Of a stretch of DNA of 64,000 bases, positions 50,318-59,572 are shown piece by piece. The notes under the pieces were generated by a model. It worked only from the letters and a program-made list of their open reading frames with translations. It was not told the origin of the DNA and ran no database searches. The stretch is from Bacteroidota bacterium (lineage in GTDB: Bacteria; Bacteroidota; Bacteroidia; Cytophagales; Cyclobacteriaceae), in NCBI GenBank assembly GCA_016866385.1, contig VGMU01000002.1, forward strand, positions 1 to 64,000, read 5' to 3'. How positions within the stretch are numbered: position 1 is the stretch's first letter; each line of letters starts with the position of its first letter. The position numbers and the translations under genes were made by a program.

Positions 50318-52417
50318 TTAATTGACTAACATACTGCTAAGGTTCTTTACCTTGTTGCTTAGGTCGAGTATTGCCTTTGCATAGCGGGTATCCCATTCCT
50401 CGAGGCGTGTTGTATTTCCTATGGCCACTTCGTATTGAATTCCAGGAAGAATCCAAGAGGCATAGCCTGAGAAAGGATCGTTGCATACATAAAGCGACTT
50501 GTACCATTCACCGTAGTACATGCCCTTGGGGTCTATCCAGCTTTTTTCCAAACCGATCAACCCGGTATTGATTTTTTTCAGTTGCGCTGCTGTTAGCTTT
50601 TCCGATGCCATGGCGTTTTGAAGCGCATTTTGATATTCCTCGGATCGGGCTTCCAACTCTTTTAATGCCCCTTCTACCTGATCAAATCCGCTGAAATTGG
50701 GATCCATTCCCTTCACGTTGGCCACAGCTTGTGCAAAGTGTCCTTTCAAATCTTTGGCATAGCGAGGCACATCGTAGGGAATGATGGTGGCATTCGCTTG
50801 ACGAATCGCAACTAGCCCAAACACTTGCGCCACAGCACCACCCATCTTAAAGCTTGGATCAGAAAACTTGCTGTAATAGTGGATATTGTCGTAGTTGGAG
50901 TGGTAGGCAGTGGTGCCTCCAGAGCCGCCACTCAACGATGGAATGCCCACATGCATGTAGAAGGCAATGTGGTCGGAGCCACCACCCAGATTTCCAATGC
51001 CTGGCTCTGCATTTTTTCCTGCCCAAATTTCAAACACCGTTTTAGAGGAATCAGGATAGATAACTTCTTTGGAGGCATCAACGATCAATTTCTTTAAGGT
51101 CGGCGCTGCTGAAGCACCAAAATTTCTACCCGAGGCACCTCCATCAAAGTTCATGTAGGAAATGGCTTTTGCACCCAACTCTTCTCGCAAATGTTCCACC
51201 CATTCGGTAGATCCAATCACGCCCTGCTCTTCGGCATCCCAATGTCCAATCAGGATGGATCGGGAAGGCTTTTGGCCATTTTTGTACAACTCACCCAAGG
51301 CTTCCGCAAAGGTCAGCAACATGGCTGTGCCGGAATTGGGATCCGTAGCACCAAATGACCAGGCATCGTAGTGACTACCTAGGATGATCCACTCGTCAGG
51401 ATGGTCTTTTCCAATGAAGGTTCCAACCACGTTATTGGCACGTATAAATTCTGGCTTTTGATCCACCATGACCCGAACTTTCAAGTCAGAACCGCCAGTC
51501 AGCTTGTAAGGGAAAGGCAATCCTCCTTGCCAACTTGCAGGCACATCTGCACCCGTCATTCTGCTCAAGATCTCTTTGGCAGCCCCATAACCAATCGGAG
51601 TCACCGGGATGGTATGAAAGTCGACGGAGGCCGGGTTGTCACGCTTGATTTTTACTGGACCATCCAAGGGTAGAGCAGGACGGTTGGGTGTCAGGGGATC
51701 ACCCGTAAAATCCAAGGTCAGCATGGAACCTCGTTGGATGGTGGTTTCGTTGTAATAAGGGCCTTTGGGATAGACATCTCCTCTGGTAAATCCAGAGTCT
51801 TTGGGATCGGTGTACACCACCAAGCCCACCATGCCTTGCTGCTCAGCAAACTTGGCCTTGTAGCCACGAAAGTTGCCTCCATAGCGAGCGATGGCAACTT
51901 TTCCTTTTAAGGGAACTCCCATTTCTACGAGCTTCATGAAATCTTCTCGCGTACCGTAGTTAACATAGACTACTTCCGCAGTGACATCTCCACTTCCTGA
52001 AAAGGCATTAAAGCCTAGGTGTAGTCTGGGATCTGTGGAGAAAGGATCTTCTGCAAGTTCCCCTTCTTTTTGAGAAAGGGTAAGCTGAACGGGGCTAATG
52101 ATTTGTAATTCAGATTTACCGGGATGATTGGGTAAATACACATCGTAGGGCCATACCTTTACCTCCATGCCTGCTTGAGACATGATGTGCACCATGTAGT
52201 CTTTTACCAATTCGTTTTCCAGAGTACCAGCGATGTGTGGGTTTTTGGTCAACTCAGTCAGGTGTACTTTGAAGCGTCCGGGTTGAACAGCTTGGAGAAA
52301 ATCTTCCTCAATTTTTTTTTGTGCCTGCAATTGGGAAGCGAAAAAACCGTCTTGCTGCGCGAGTCCTTCCAATGAAAGGAGGGAAGAGGCGATGAGAATA
52401 AGAAAACTTTTCTTCAT
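50318..52417 (-). CDS. M28 family metallopeptidase (glutamate carboxypeptidase II-like)
   Basis: This 699-residue secreted peptidase (signal MKKSFLILIASSLLSLEGLA) resembles NAALADase/PSMA. A PA domain insert is present (GKVAIARYGGNFRGYKAKFA). Zinc ligands: WIILGSHYDAWSFGATDPNS (His, Asp), GHWDAEEQGVIGSTEW (Glu, with the catalytic Glu), MNFDGGASG (Asp) and GGSDHIAFYMHVGIPSLSGG (His). The last 130 residues fit a transferrin-receptor-like dimerisation domain. All metal residues look intact. It should cut small peptides or N-acylated glutamates in the periplasm. It lies downstream of an amidohydrolase triplet on the same strand but has its own start and terminators on both sides. Confidence 0.93.
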   Translation of the reverse strand: MKKSFLILIASSLLSLEGLAQQDGFFASQLQAQKKIEEDFLQAVQPGRFKVHLTELTKNPHIAGTLENELVKDYMVHIMSQAGMEVKVWPYDVYLPNHPGKSELQIISPVQLTLSQKEGELAEDPFSTDPRLHLGFNAFSGSGDVTAEVVYVNYGTREDFMKLVEMGVPLKGKVAIARYGGNFRGYKAKFAEQQGMVGLVVYTDPKDSGFTRGDVYPKGPYYNETTIQRGSMLTLDFTGDPLTPNRPALPLDGPVKIKRDNPASVDFHTIPVTPIGYGAAKEILSRMTGADVPASWQGGLPFPYKLTGGSDLKVRVMVDQKPEFIRANNVVGTFIGKDHPDEWIILGSHYDAWSFGATDPNSGTAMLLTFAEALGELYKNGQKPSRSILIGHWDAEEQGVIGSTEWVEHLREELGAKAISYMNFDGGASGRNFGASAAPTLKKLIVDASKEVIYPDSSKTVFEIWAGKNAEPGIGNLGGGSDHIAFYMHVGIPSLSGGSGGTTAYHSNYDNIHYYSKFSDPSFKMGGAVAQVFGLVAIRQANATIIPYDVPRYAKDLKGHFAQAVANVKGMDPNFSGFDQVEGALKELEARSEEYQNALQNAMASEKLTAAQLKKINTGLIGLEKSWIDPKGMYYGEWYKSLYVCNDPFSGYASWILPGIQYEVAIGNTTRLEEWDTRYAKAILDLSNKVKNLSSMLVN

Positions 52418-52455
52418 AGGGGTATTAAAGGGATAAGGATAAGCAACAGGTGTTT

Positions 52456-52487
52456 AAAAAAAGGCTATAGAAAAATTCTATGGCCTT
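52456..52487 (-). terminator. terminator behind the amidohydrolase triplet
   Basis: On the minus strand AAGGCCATAG and CTATAGCCTT form a 10-bp stem with one C-A mismatch and a 7-nt loop, followed by TTTTTTT (A-run at 52456-52462). Confidence 0.6.
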
Positions 52488-52492
52488 AGGTG

Positions 52493-53794
52493 TCAATTGG
52501 CCTTTAAACCAGGAGATCTCTCCAAAAACTCTTGGTACAGTCGGATGTGTCGATTGGACAAAGGAATTCTGTACCCATCAATAAATACGTGTAGAATCTG
52601 AGACCGTGTTTCGAAAGGATCTCCGGTAGAGACGATGAGGTTGGCCTTTTTTCCCACTTCAACCGATCCATACTGGTCAGCAACTCCGAAAATTTCTGCT
52701 GGATTGATGGTTACCGCCTTCCAGGCTTCTTCTTTACCTAATCCATACGCTGCGGCAAAGGCAGCATGAAAAGGAAGATTTCTAACATTCTCTTCTTCAT
52801 CGGTTCTCAGTGCCACTTTTACACCTGCTTTTGCAAGCATCCCCGCATTGGCATATGGGGTATCGTATCTATCCGATGCTCTGGTAGGGAGATCTTGAAC
52901 CGGTCCAGTGACTACTGGGATTTTGGCTTTGGCAAGTTGTTCTGCCACTCTCCATCCTTCCGCTATGCCTGTAAATATGACCTTGATATTCTTCCCTTCT
53001 ACCCATTGGATAGCACTGAGGATGTCTGAGGCTGCATTTACTTCGATGAGTAGGGGAAGTTCACCTGATATCACTTTGGATAACTGCTCCATTTCAGGGA
53101 AGTAGCTTAGTTCAGCACCGGAATTTTTTAATTCCAAATAGCTTTTGGCATTGTCCCATATCTCATTTGCTTCTTTCAACGCTTTTTCTCCATCCTTTTT
53201 GATTTCCTCTTCAGAACGTCTATCGAAGCGCCCTCTTCTTCCGGAACTAGGGAAGGTCATGGCCACTGCCTTAAAGCCTCCATACATTTGATCGGGCGTG
53301 TAGCCATTTAAGTTGATTAGGGCAGCAGTTCCAGGGAATAATCCACCAGAAGGCACCGTCAATACGGTAGTTACCCCTGAAACACGAGTAACTCCTATGG
53401 CTTCTGAATTGGGATTCACAGTGGTCAAGGCCTGCATGTTGGGCGTTACATTCCCTACATCGGAGTAGTCTACCGTTTCTGGAACAGAACTTACCTCTAC
53501 CAATCCCAGTCGGGTACCTCCATCGATCATTCCAGGATAAATAAATAGGCCAGAACAGTCTATAACTTCAGCTCCTTCAGTTGGAAGGGATGCACCGACC
53601 CCAATAATCTTTCCATTTTCTAACAAAACAGAAGCATTGGACAGCGTCCCCTTGGTTACAGTCACTACGGTCGCATTTTTTAGGATAAACTTCCCTGTTC
53701 GAGGTTTTACAAATTGCCCGTCTATTTGAGCCATTCCCACACTTGGTAGAAGGGCTATCCAGGTCATACAAAATAATACTAATATTCTTTTCAT
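52493..53794 (-). CDS. amidohydrolase-like protein lacking HxH metal site (third of triplet)
   Basis: This 433-residue secreted protein (signal to about residue 22) has the amidohydrolase fold: ILKNATVVTVTKGTLSNASV at the start, YPGMIDGGTRLGLVEV, LPLLIEVNAASDILSAIQWV and the end NPAEIFGVADQYGSVEVGKK plus LIVSTGDPFETRSQILHVFI. At the place where metal-binding IDAHSH is expected it reads IDGGTR, so both His are gone, and the later catalytic His positions are replaced too (IEVNAA, IFTGIA); the Asp near the end (LRTDEE) remains. It is probably not a normal hydrolase. It is the last gene of a three-gene operon; 24 nt from the middle gene. Confidence 0.88.
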   Translation of the reverse strand: MKRILVLFCMTWIALLPSVGMAQIDGQFVKPRTGKFILKNATVVTVTKGTLSNASVLLENGKIIGVGASLPTEGAEVIDCSGLFIYPGMIDGGTRLGLVEVSSVPETVDYSDVGNVTPNMQALTTVNPNSEAIGVTRVSGVTTVLTVPSGGLFPGTAALINLNGYTPDQMYGGFKAVAMTFPSSGRRGRFDRRSEEEIKKDGEKALKEANEIWDNAKSYLELKNSGAELSYFPEMEQLSKVISGELPLLIEVNAASDILSAIQWVEGKNIKVIFTGIAEGWRVAEQLAKAKIPVVTGPVQDLPTRASDRYDTPYANAGMLAKAGVKVALRTDEEENVRNLPFHAAFAAAYGLGKEEAWKAVTINPAEIFGVADQYGSVEVGKKANLIVSTGDPFETRSQILHVFIDGYRIPLSNRHIRLYQEFLERSPGLKAN

Positions 53795-53818
53795 ACGTAT
53801 GTTGAATTTTCGGGGTGA

Positions 53819-55210
53819 TTAATGATTTTCTTTCAAAAAGGCCACATCGAAGGCATCTAAATAGATTTCTACATCTTGCATGCAACGGTGCGCTTCCTCA
53901 TTGGCGCGCAAATAGATAGGTTCTACCATTTCGGTAGCAATTACCAGTTGGCGCTGATCGTCTTTGTCTGCCACAATATCAAAGTACTTTATTCCATCTA
54001 CGAAAGTCATTTGAGGTACGGCATAGGAGGATAGGGGATGGCTATCAAAAATGACCAAGTCCCCTTGCTTGCCTACCTCAATCGAACCTACCTTGTCATC
54101 AATACCCAGTTGCTTGGCAGGATTGATGGTGATCATGGCCAAGGCTTCCTCGTCCGTCAAGCTGCCATAACGCTGGGTTTTAGCCGCCTCATGGTAGAGA
54201 TGTCGGATTAGTTCGGCCGAGTCGGAATTGATAGAAGTAATGGCTCCATTTCTTTGAAGAATAGCAGCATTGAAAGCGGTAGAATAGTAAACTTCCATTT
54301 TGTATGCCCACCAGTCGGCAAAAACAGAGGCTCCCATGGTATACTCTGCAATTTCTGGTGCCACTTTAAATCCTTCGTTGGTATGCTGGAACACTAATTT
54401 TTTGATGTTGAAATCCTTTGCCACGTTGATAAGCATATAGATTTCATCTGCGCGATAGGAGTGGCAATGCACAATTACCTTACCGTCTAAAATATCAGCT
54501 AAGGTCTGAAGTCTTTCGCTATACACTGGGGGGGTGAGGGTATTTCCTTTGGTATTTTTTGCAGCGGCAAACGTTTCCCAAGCTTTCTTGTATTGAAGGG
54601 CCTCATTAAAGCCATTTCTTATCACTGCTTCCACTCCCATTCTGGATCGGGGTTGTATCCCATTTCCTCTGCCATGAACCCTAGTTGGGTTTTCTCCTAA
54701 AGCAAATTTGATGGTTCTGGGAGCATCTTGCATGATAATGTCTGCAGGGTCTTTAGCCCCCCATCGATGTTTTAGGGTGGCATTTTGACCTCCCACCACA
54801 TTGGCTGATCCATGCATGGCATGAGAGACGGTGACTCCACCCGCCAAGGCCCTGTAAATCCCTATTTCAAAAGGATTGACAACGTCTTTCATTCGAACCT
54901 CTGAAGTGATAGGCGCAGAGGCTTCATTGACTACATCCAAGGCCACATGAGAGTGTGCATCGATGATGCCTGGCATGAGGTATTTGCCTGTGGCATCTAT
55001 GGACTGTACCCCATTAGGTGCTGAAATATTTTTACCAATCTGGGTGATGATTCCATTTTGAACCAATACATCAGCAGATTCTAAATTGCCTTTGGTCACG
55101 GTGAGCACGGTAGCATTTTTGATTAAAACGCTTCCTTTTTGAACTTGGGCTTGGGAGAAATTACATCCCAGTCCAAAAAACGCTAAAAAAAGGTAAAATA
55201 TCTTTTTCAT
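53819..55210 (-). CDS. secreted amidohydrolase with intact metal site (middle of triplet)
   Basis: This 463-residue protein, with signal peptide (MKKIFYLFLAFFGLGCNFSQA), is an imidazolonepropionase-like amidohydrolase of the composite-domain type. The metal site is complete: GIIDAHSHVAL (His 86, His 88), VIVHCHSYRADEIYML, KLVFQHTNEGFKVA and ITSINSDSAELIRHL (catalytic Asp). The ending QLGIDDKVGSIEVGKQGDLV plus IFDSHPLSSYAVPQMTFVDG is standard. Substrate unknown; relatives act on peptides or cyclic amides. It sits between two relatives that have lost the HxH motif, with 2- and 24-nt gaps, in one operon. Confidence 0.92.
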   Translation of the reverse strand: MKKIFYLFLAFFGLGCNFSQAQVQKGSVLIKNATVLTVTKGNLESADVLVQNGIITQIGKNISAPNGVQSIDATGKYLMPGIIDAHSHVALDVVNEASAPITSEVRMKDVVNPFEIGIYRALAGGVTVSHAMHGSANVVGGQNATLKHRWGAKDPADIIMQDAPRTIKFALGENPTRVHGRGNGIQPRSRMGVEAVIRNGFNEALQYKKAWETFAAAKNTKGNTLTPPVYSERLQTLADILDGKVIVHCHSYRADEIYMLINVAKDFNIKKLVFQHTNEGFKVAPEIAEYTMGASVFADWWAYKMEVYYSTAFNAAILQRNGAITSINSDSAELIRHLYHEAAKTQRYGSLTDEEALAMITINPAKQLGIDDKVGSIEVGKQGDLVIFDSHPLSSYAVPQMTFVDGIKYFDIVADKDDQRQLVIATEMVEPIYLRANEEAHRCMQDVEIYLDAFDVAFLKENH

Positions 55211-55212
55211 AA

Positions 55213-56913
55213 TTAGTTGATTTGGCTAGGTGAAGAAAGTGTGGCTTTGACTGGAAATGAACCCATTTGAGGCACGGATAAGTTACCTTCCATGGATTTC
55301 CCGTTGACTTCTCCTGATACAGTCACCGTAAAACTCATGCCTCCTGCTGCAATGTCAAATTCAAAACTCAAGTTCTTGCCTGTCAGCGTTACATTTTTGA
55401 TGGGGGCACTTGCTTTTCCAGATCCTGTAGGATCGTCGTAGGTAATACTACCTCCCAACACACCATTTTCTTTCTTGATGGTTATTTCTCCTCCTGAACT
55501 TCCCGCGGGAGTTTCAGAAAGGTATTCCCATGTGCCTTCTACCGTAATTGCTGTATTTTCTGGTTTAGTAGAAGAATTAGGAGCTGAATTTGCTTTTTTC
55601 TTCACTTCATAGTCAAACACATAACCATCTACAATGACATGCTTGATTTGGGAAGATTCTTTAAACAAAGGTTCGGTAGCTAGGATGAGGTTGGCCAACT
55701 TTCCTTTTTCAAGGGTACCAGCAATTCTAGAAATGCCTAGGACGGAAGCAGGATTTGTAGTTAAAGCAGCCAGGACTGCCTTTTCACTTAATCCATTGGC
55801 AATCATGGTGGAAAGGGCTTTGTGTACGTCTGAAGCTTTGGTATCTAGGGTACTAAATCCAAAGGACACCCCTGCCTTTTCTAGGTTAGCAGCTTGCTTT
55901 AAAGAATTATCGTAAGCCTCTTTTACTCTGGTATATTGCGCCTTGGTGGCTTCGGTCACTCCTTCTTCTTTCTGAGATTTAATTGATTTATCGTCAGGAA
56001 CTTGCAATTTTAACATTACCGATGTGCCGGAGTTTTTGATCAAATCAATGACCGAATCGTAATTTTCTAAGCCGGTTAGTATAAGCTTAAAACCCAATTC
56101 CTTTTGTAAGGAGATGGCTCTTCTGACTTCTAATTCCGAGTTGGCTGTGAAAAGAATAGGGAGTTGCCTTTGGACTACTGGTCCCATTGCCAGTTGCGTA
56201 GGGGTAGTTTGGGGGCGCTTTACCCCAGCAGCGGAGGCAAACATTTTTTCATGTTCCAAGGCTAGGGTGCTGTTTTGGTACACGTCTCTAAACTTGGCCA
56301 TGACTCCAGCCACAGTGCCTGGATACATACCCCTAGAGCCTCTAAAATTTGCCGCCATAGCCACGTTAGCTTGTATGATGGCAATGGATTTGGGATCTCC
56401 TAAGCTTACTAAGGCTGTTTTTCCGGGTAACATACCTCCGTCTGGAATGATTTGTGTCATGGCAAATCCTACTTTTCTCCATTCGTCGACCTGGGTGCTG
56501 GTGTTGGAATAAAAATCAGTGGCCAACCTCCATGGAGTAATTCCTGCGAATTCATCTGGAGGATTGGAGGTGACAAGATCTTTAGGTCTTTCTGCTTCTT
56601 TAGGTTTGGAAATCCCAATATTACTTCCTCCATCTATGAATGCAGGGTATACATAAAGAGAATCTCCTGAGATAACCTGGGCATCTTTCGGTATGCTTAG
56701 TCCAACTCCGATTCCTGTTATAATTCCATCCTTAAATAGGACAGTAGCCTTGCTTCCAGGATCCCCTGGGGATTTGATGACAGTAGCATTGGTAATGGCA
56801 AAGGAACTGGTCACTCTACGTTTTCCACTTGGATCACTTTGTGCCCAACTTATCTGCATTACCCATCCAAAGATCATCATCGTGAGTATGGTGCTGAGAA
56901 AATAGTTCTTCAT
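55213..56913 (-). CDS. amidohydrolase-like protein lacking HxH metal site, with extra C-terminal domain (first of triplet)
   Basis: ATG 56913 gives 566 residues with a signal peptide (MKNYFLSTILTMMIFGWVM). The fold is that of the other two genes (FAITNATVIKSPGDPGSKAT; NPASVLGISRIAGTLEKGKL; VIVDGYVFDYEVKKK). The metal site is IDGGSN instead of IDAHSH, and the next His positions are replaced by LFTANS and ILTGLE. The last 110 residues (from about 455) form a beta-rich domain: EGTWEYLSETPAGSSGGEIT, LGGSITYDDPTGSGKASAPI, SFEFDIAAGGMSFTVTVSGE and NGKSMEGNLSVPQMGSFPVK, a pattern like lipocalin or secreted beta-barrel-type small domains. It may serve as a scaffold or binding partner for the intact middle enzyme; that is inference. 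Confidence 0.88.
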   Translation of the reverse strand: MKNYFLSTILTMMIFGWVMQISWAQSDPSGKRRVTSSFAITNATVIKSPGDPGSKATVLFKDGIITGIGVGLSIPKDAQVISGDSLYVYPAFIDGGSNIGISKPKEAERPKDLVTSNPPDEFAGITPWRLATDFYSNTSTQVDEWRKVGFAMTQIIPDGGMLPGKTALVSLGDPKSIAIIQANVAMAANFRGSRGMYPGTVAGVMAKFRDVYQNSTLALEHEKMFASAAGVKRPQTTPTQLAMGPVVQRQLPILFTANSELEVRRAISLQKELGFKLILTGLENYDSVIDLIKNSGTSVMLKLQVPDDKSIKSQKEEGVTEATKAQYTRVKEAYDNSLKQAANLEKAGVSFGFSTLDTKASDVHKALSTMIANGLSEKAVLAALTTNPASVLGISRIAGTLEKGKLANLILATEPLFKESSQIKHVIVDGYVFDYEVKKKANSAPNSSTKPENTAITVEGTWEYLSETPAGSSGGEITIKKENGVLGGSITYDDPTGSGKASAPIKNVTLTGKNLSFEFDIAAGGMSFTVTVSGEVNGKSMEGNLSVPQMGSFPVKATLSSPSQIN

Positions 56914-57165
56914 TCTTTCTTTTTTTAACTTCAACTCCCAAGCTACTATTTCTATTTTTAATTTTCACTATAGATTTTTAAATCTGTCTTTTTAAGGGAT
57001 TAATGGCAAGGGATTAGGTTAAAATTCAGTTTACCTCCTTTAATCTTTCACTTTATAAATGGGAGAAATTAGGGTAGTTTTTATTTCCATTCCCTTCAAA
57101 AAAATCAAATAAGGTTTTAGTTGGTAAATCTTAAACATTCCAGCCTAGTGGCCGTTACTACATCT

Positions 57166-57747
57166 ATGTCATTGCGATTAGAATTACCAAAAACAGAGCT
57201 ACAAATTCCTCCAGGCTTAAAAGCTATTATCTTGGGTGGAGGCTGTTTTTGGTGTACAGAAGCAGTTTTTTCTCGTCTGATAGGAGTAAGCCAGGTCATT
57301 TCAGGATACTCGGGGGGGATAGTGGATCATCCCAGTTACCAACAAATTTGTACGGGTACCACAGGTCATGCCGAAGTGATCCTGGTTTATTATGATCCCC
57401 AGATAATTAGCCTTACCAGCCTGTTGGACGTGTTTTGGTCTACTCACGACCCAACTACCCTCAATAGACAAGGAGCAGATCATGGGCCACAATATCGATC
57501 TGTAATTTTTTATCTTGATGAAAGACAGGACCAGCATGTGCGTCAACATAAAAAAGCCTTAGACGCGTCTGGTAAGTTTTCTGCTCCTGTAGTAACTGAA
57601 ATTTCCCCTTTTGCCAATTTTTATCCAGCTGAGGGATACCACCAGCAGTACTTCGAACGCCATAGAACACAAGCGTATTGTCAGTTTGTTATTCTTCCTA
57701 AGGTGGAAAAATTACATACCCTTTTTGCTGACAAGCTCAAAACTTAG
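57166..57747 (+). CDS. msrA: peptide-methionine (S)-S-oxide reductase
   Basis: This 193-residue protein repairs oxidised methionine, using thioredoxin. The start at ATG 57166 (MSLRLELPKTELQIPPG) is chosen; a TTG 45 nt earlier is possible. The catalytic motif is GGGCFWCTEAVFSRLIGV, with substrate-site YSGG, TGTTGHAEVILVYYDPQ, HDPTTLNRQGADHGPQYRSV and the C-terminal HQQYFERHRTQAYCQFVI holding a recycling Cys. No MsrB domain is fused. It is divergent from the amidohydrolase triplet. Confidence 0.95.
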   Translation: MSLRLELPKTELQIPPGLKAIILGGGCFWCTEAVFSRLIGVSQVISGYSGGIVDHPSYQQICTGTTGHAEVILVYYDPQIISLTSLLDVFWSTHDPTTLNRQGADHGPQYRSVIFYLDERQDQHVRQHKKALDASGKFSAPVVTEISPFANFYPAEGYHQQYFERHRTQAYCQFVILPKVEKLHTLFADKLKT

Positions 57748-57881
57748 GCACTAAAAATCCCAAATGGTTTTCAAAGCATTATCTAGAGCAATGAGGAAAT
57801 TCCGTTGAAGATTTTAGACTTTTTAAGCCCACTTTTGATTAAAATGGCTAAATTTGAAGAATTTAACCATTTTTAAAACGC

Positions 57882-59552
57882 ATGAAAAGAACAAGAGCTC
57901 AAGAATCTAGGGCAGCCATAGAACGCCTCTACATTACCATGCGTCATCTTTATAATAGGGGCAGCTATAAGCCCATGGGGGTTTCTGGGGAAGGATTGAT
58001 CCAAGCACTCATGGTGCTTAGCCCGGAGATTTATGGAAGCCTCAGTGACTCCGAAAAAGTTGAATTGGATGGACTTCTTTATGTTATGGAGCGGCTCCCC
58101 AAGGGAATTGAGGAATGTAGGTACATCCGATTGATTAGTCGAGAAGGCTATGAAACTTCTCATTTAGAGCCCATTATTCCTGCTCGCAGAAAACGAAATT
58201 GTTATCGATTAGATGAGCAGATTATGTACGTAGAGATGACTCGGGGAAGATCAGACATCTACGATATTTTGACTCACCTCACGTTTTTGTACATAGAATC
58301 AAGAAAAATTTATCAAAATAGTTCAGATCCAAAGGGAAAGCTTTCAGCCAATTGGAAAATGCTGGAAGAGTTGGTGAGAAAAGAGCAGGCAGGGGAGGAG
58401 TTGGACGTAGAGAGTGCATCTTCCTACCTGAGTCATATTTTGGTTAGGACCTTTGAAGAGACCTTAGCAGCGGTCAAGAAATTCAAAAAAAGCAGCCATA
58501 CGCATAGCCTTTTTTCTATTGTCTACCATTTGGGAAAACTTGCTTTAGAGGAAGCAAGCCAGGGTATGGATCGGGAAATTAGTTTTTCCGCAACCCTTAG
58601 AGAACGTATTGGCCACCACGTGTATGGAGAATTATGGGCCAATAGAATAAAAGAAACACTTTTACATAAAGGGCTTTTGCAAAGGCCGATTCACATCATT
58701 TCCGCCAACTTGCATAGTGTGCTCCATACTATTTATGCGCACCAAGCTCTTAGTGCTAAGAGTTTTGAAGAAATTGGACAGATTGCTACTGCAATTTCTA
58801 TCAAATCCAAAACAAATGAGGGTAGGAGGATTCGAGAATATGCTGAAAAATATGGGTTTACTGACCTTCCTGACGAATCAGGTACCAACATAGGAGCGCA
58901 AATCATTGATACGGCAAAAATGGAAAAATCTTCCTTGATCCCAGGAGTACAACTGCCCAAGGAAAAGGAAAAATGTCCTGTTTTTGTGGTCATGGATTAC
59001 GCTTTTGGAGAACAGGCGTACGAATGCTTTGATGAATTACTCAAACCCTTTGCGGTGGATGGCGTAAAATATCCCCTCAATGTAATGTCTACTTCCATCA
59101 TGGGTAAGGCAGGTATTTTACATGGAGGTAAGGGGGATTTGATGGTTCCTACCGCCCATATTTTTGAAGGTACAGCGGATAACTATCCTTTTCGAAATGA
59201 ATTGAAGAAATCAGATTTTAAAGGCTTTGGTTTGGGGGTTTACCAAGGCCCCATGATCACCGTGCTAGGTACCTCTCTTCAAAACAAGGACATCCTCACC
59301 TATTTTATGCAATCTTCTTGGAAGGCCATAGGTTTGGAAATGGAGGGAGCGCATTACCAAAAAGCCATACAGGCTGCTTCAAAAATTAGAGGGAACGTAA
59401 AATCTTCCATCAAAATTTTATACGCATACTATGCCTCCGATAATCCCTTAGAAACGGGAAGCACCCTTGCATCTGGAGCCTTGGGGATGGATGGGGTCAA
59501 ACCCACCTATTTAATTACCTACAAAATCTTGGAAAAATTATTTACCAAGTAA
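57882..59552 (+). CDS. large DUF6909-type protein with nucleoside-phosphorylase-like C-terminal region
   Basis: This 556-residue cytoplasmic protein is conserved in Bacteroidota as far as I can recall (DUF6909). The N-terminal 300 residues are helical and include ERLYITMRHLYNRGSYKPMG, RRKRNCYRLDEQIMYVEMTR and RPIHIISANLHSVLHTIYAH. The C-terminal part has MDYAFGEQAYECFDELLKPF, STSIMGKAGILHGGKGDLMV, PTAHIFEGTADNYPF and GLEMEGAHYQKAIQAA, the last close to the nucleoside phosphorylase motif (xEMExA) that holds ribose and base. It may bind a nucleoside or its analogue. A -7 box TAAATTTG (57849-57856) lies upstream. The enzyme activity is not established; the DUF name is from memory. Confidence 0.75.
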   Translation: MKRTRAQESRAAIERLYITMRHLYNRGSYKPMGVSGEGLIQALMVLSPEIYGSLSDSEKVELDGLLYVMERLPKGIEECRYIRLISREGYETSHLEPIIPARRKRNCYRLDEQIMYVEMTRGRSDIYDILTHLTFLYIESRKIYQNSSDPKGKLSANWKMLEELVRKEQAGEELDVESASSYLSHILVRTFEETLAAVKKFKKSSHTHSLFSIVYHLGKLALEEASQGMDREISFSATLRERIGHHVYGELWANRIKETLLHKGLLQRPIHIISANLHSVLHTIYAHQALSAKSFEEIGQIATAISIKSKTNEGRRIREYAEKYGFTDLPDESGTNIGAQIIDTAKMEKSSLIPGVQLPKEKEKCPVFVVMDYAFGEQAYECFDELLKPFAVDGVKYPLNVMSTSIMGKAGILHGGKGDLMVPTAHIFEGTADNYPFRNELKKSDFKGFGLGVYQGPMITVLGTSLQNKDILTYFMQSSWKAIGLEMEGAHYQKAIQAASKIRGNVKSSIKILYAYYASDNPLETGSTLASGALGMDGVKPTYLITYKILEKLFTK

Positions 59553-59572
59553 AGCTTTATTTTCCTTCACTT

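Noticed and set aside
50371-51673. Plus-strand frames antisense to the M28 peptidase
   Set aside because: They overlap a complete conserved gene on the other strand and have no signal or family motif.
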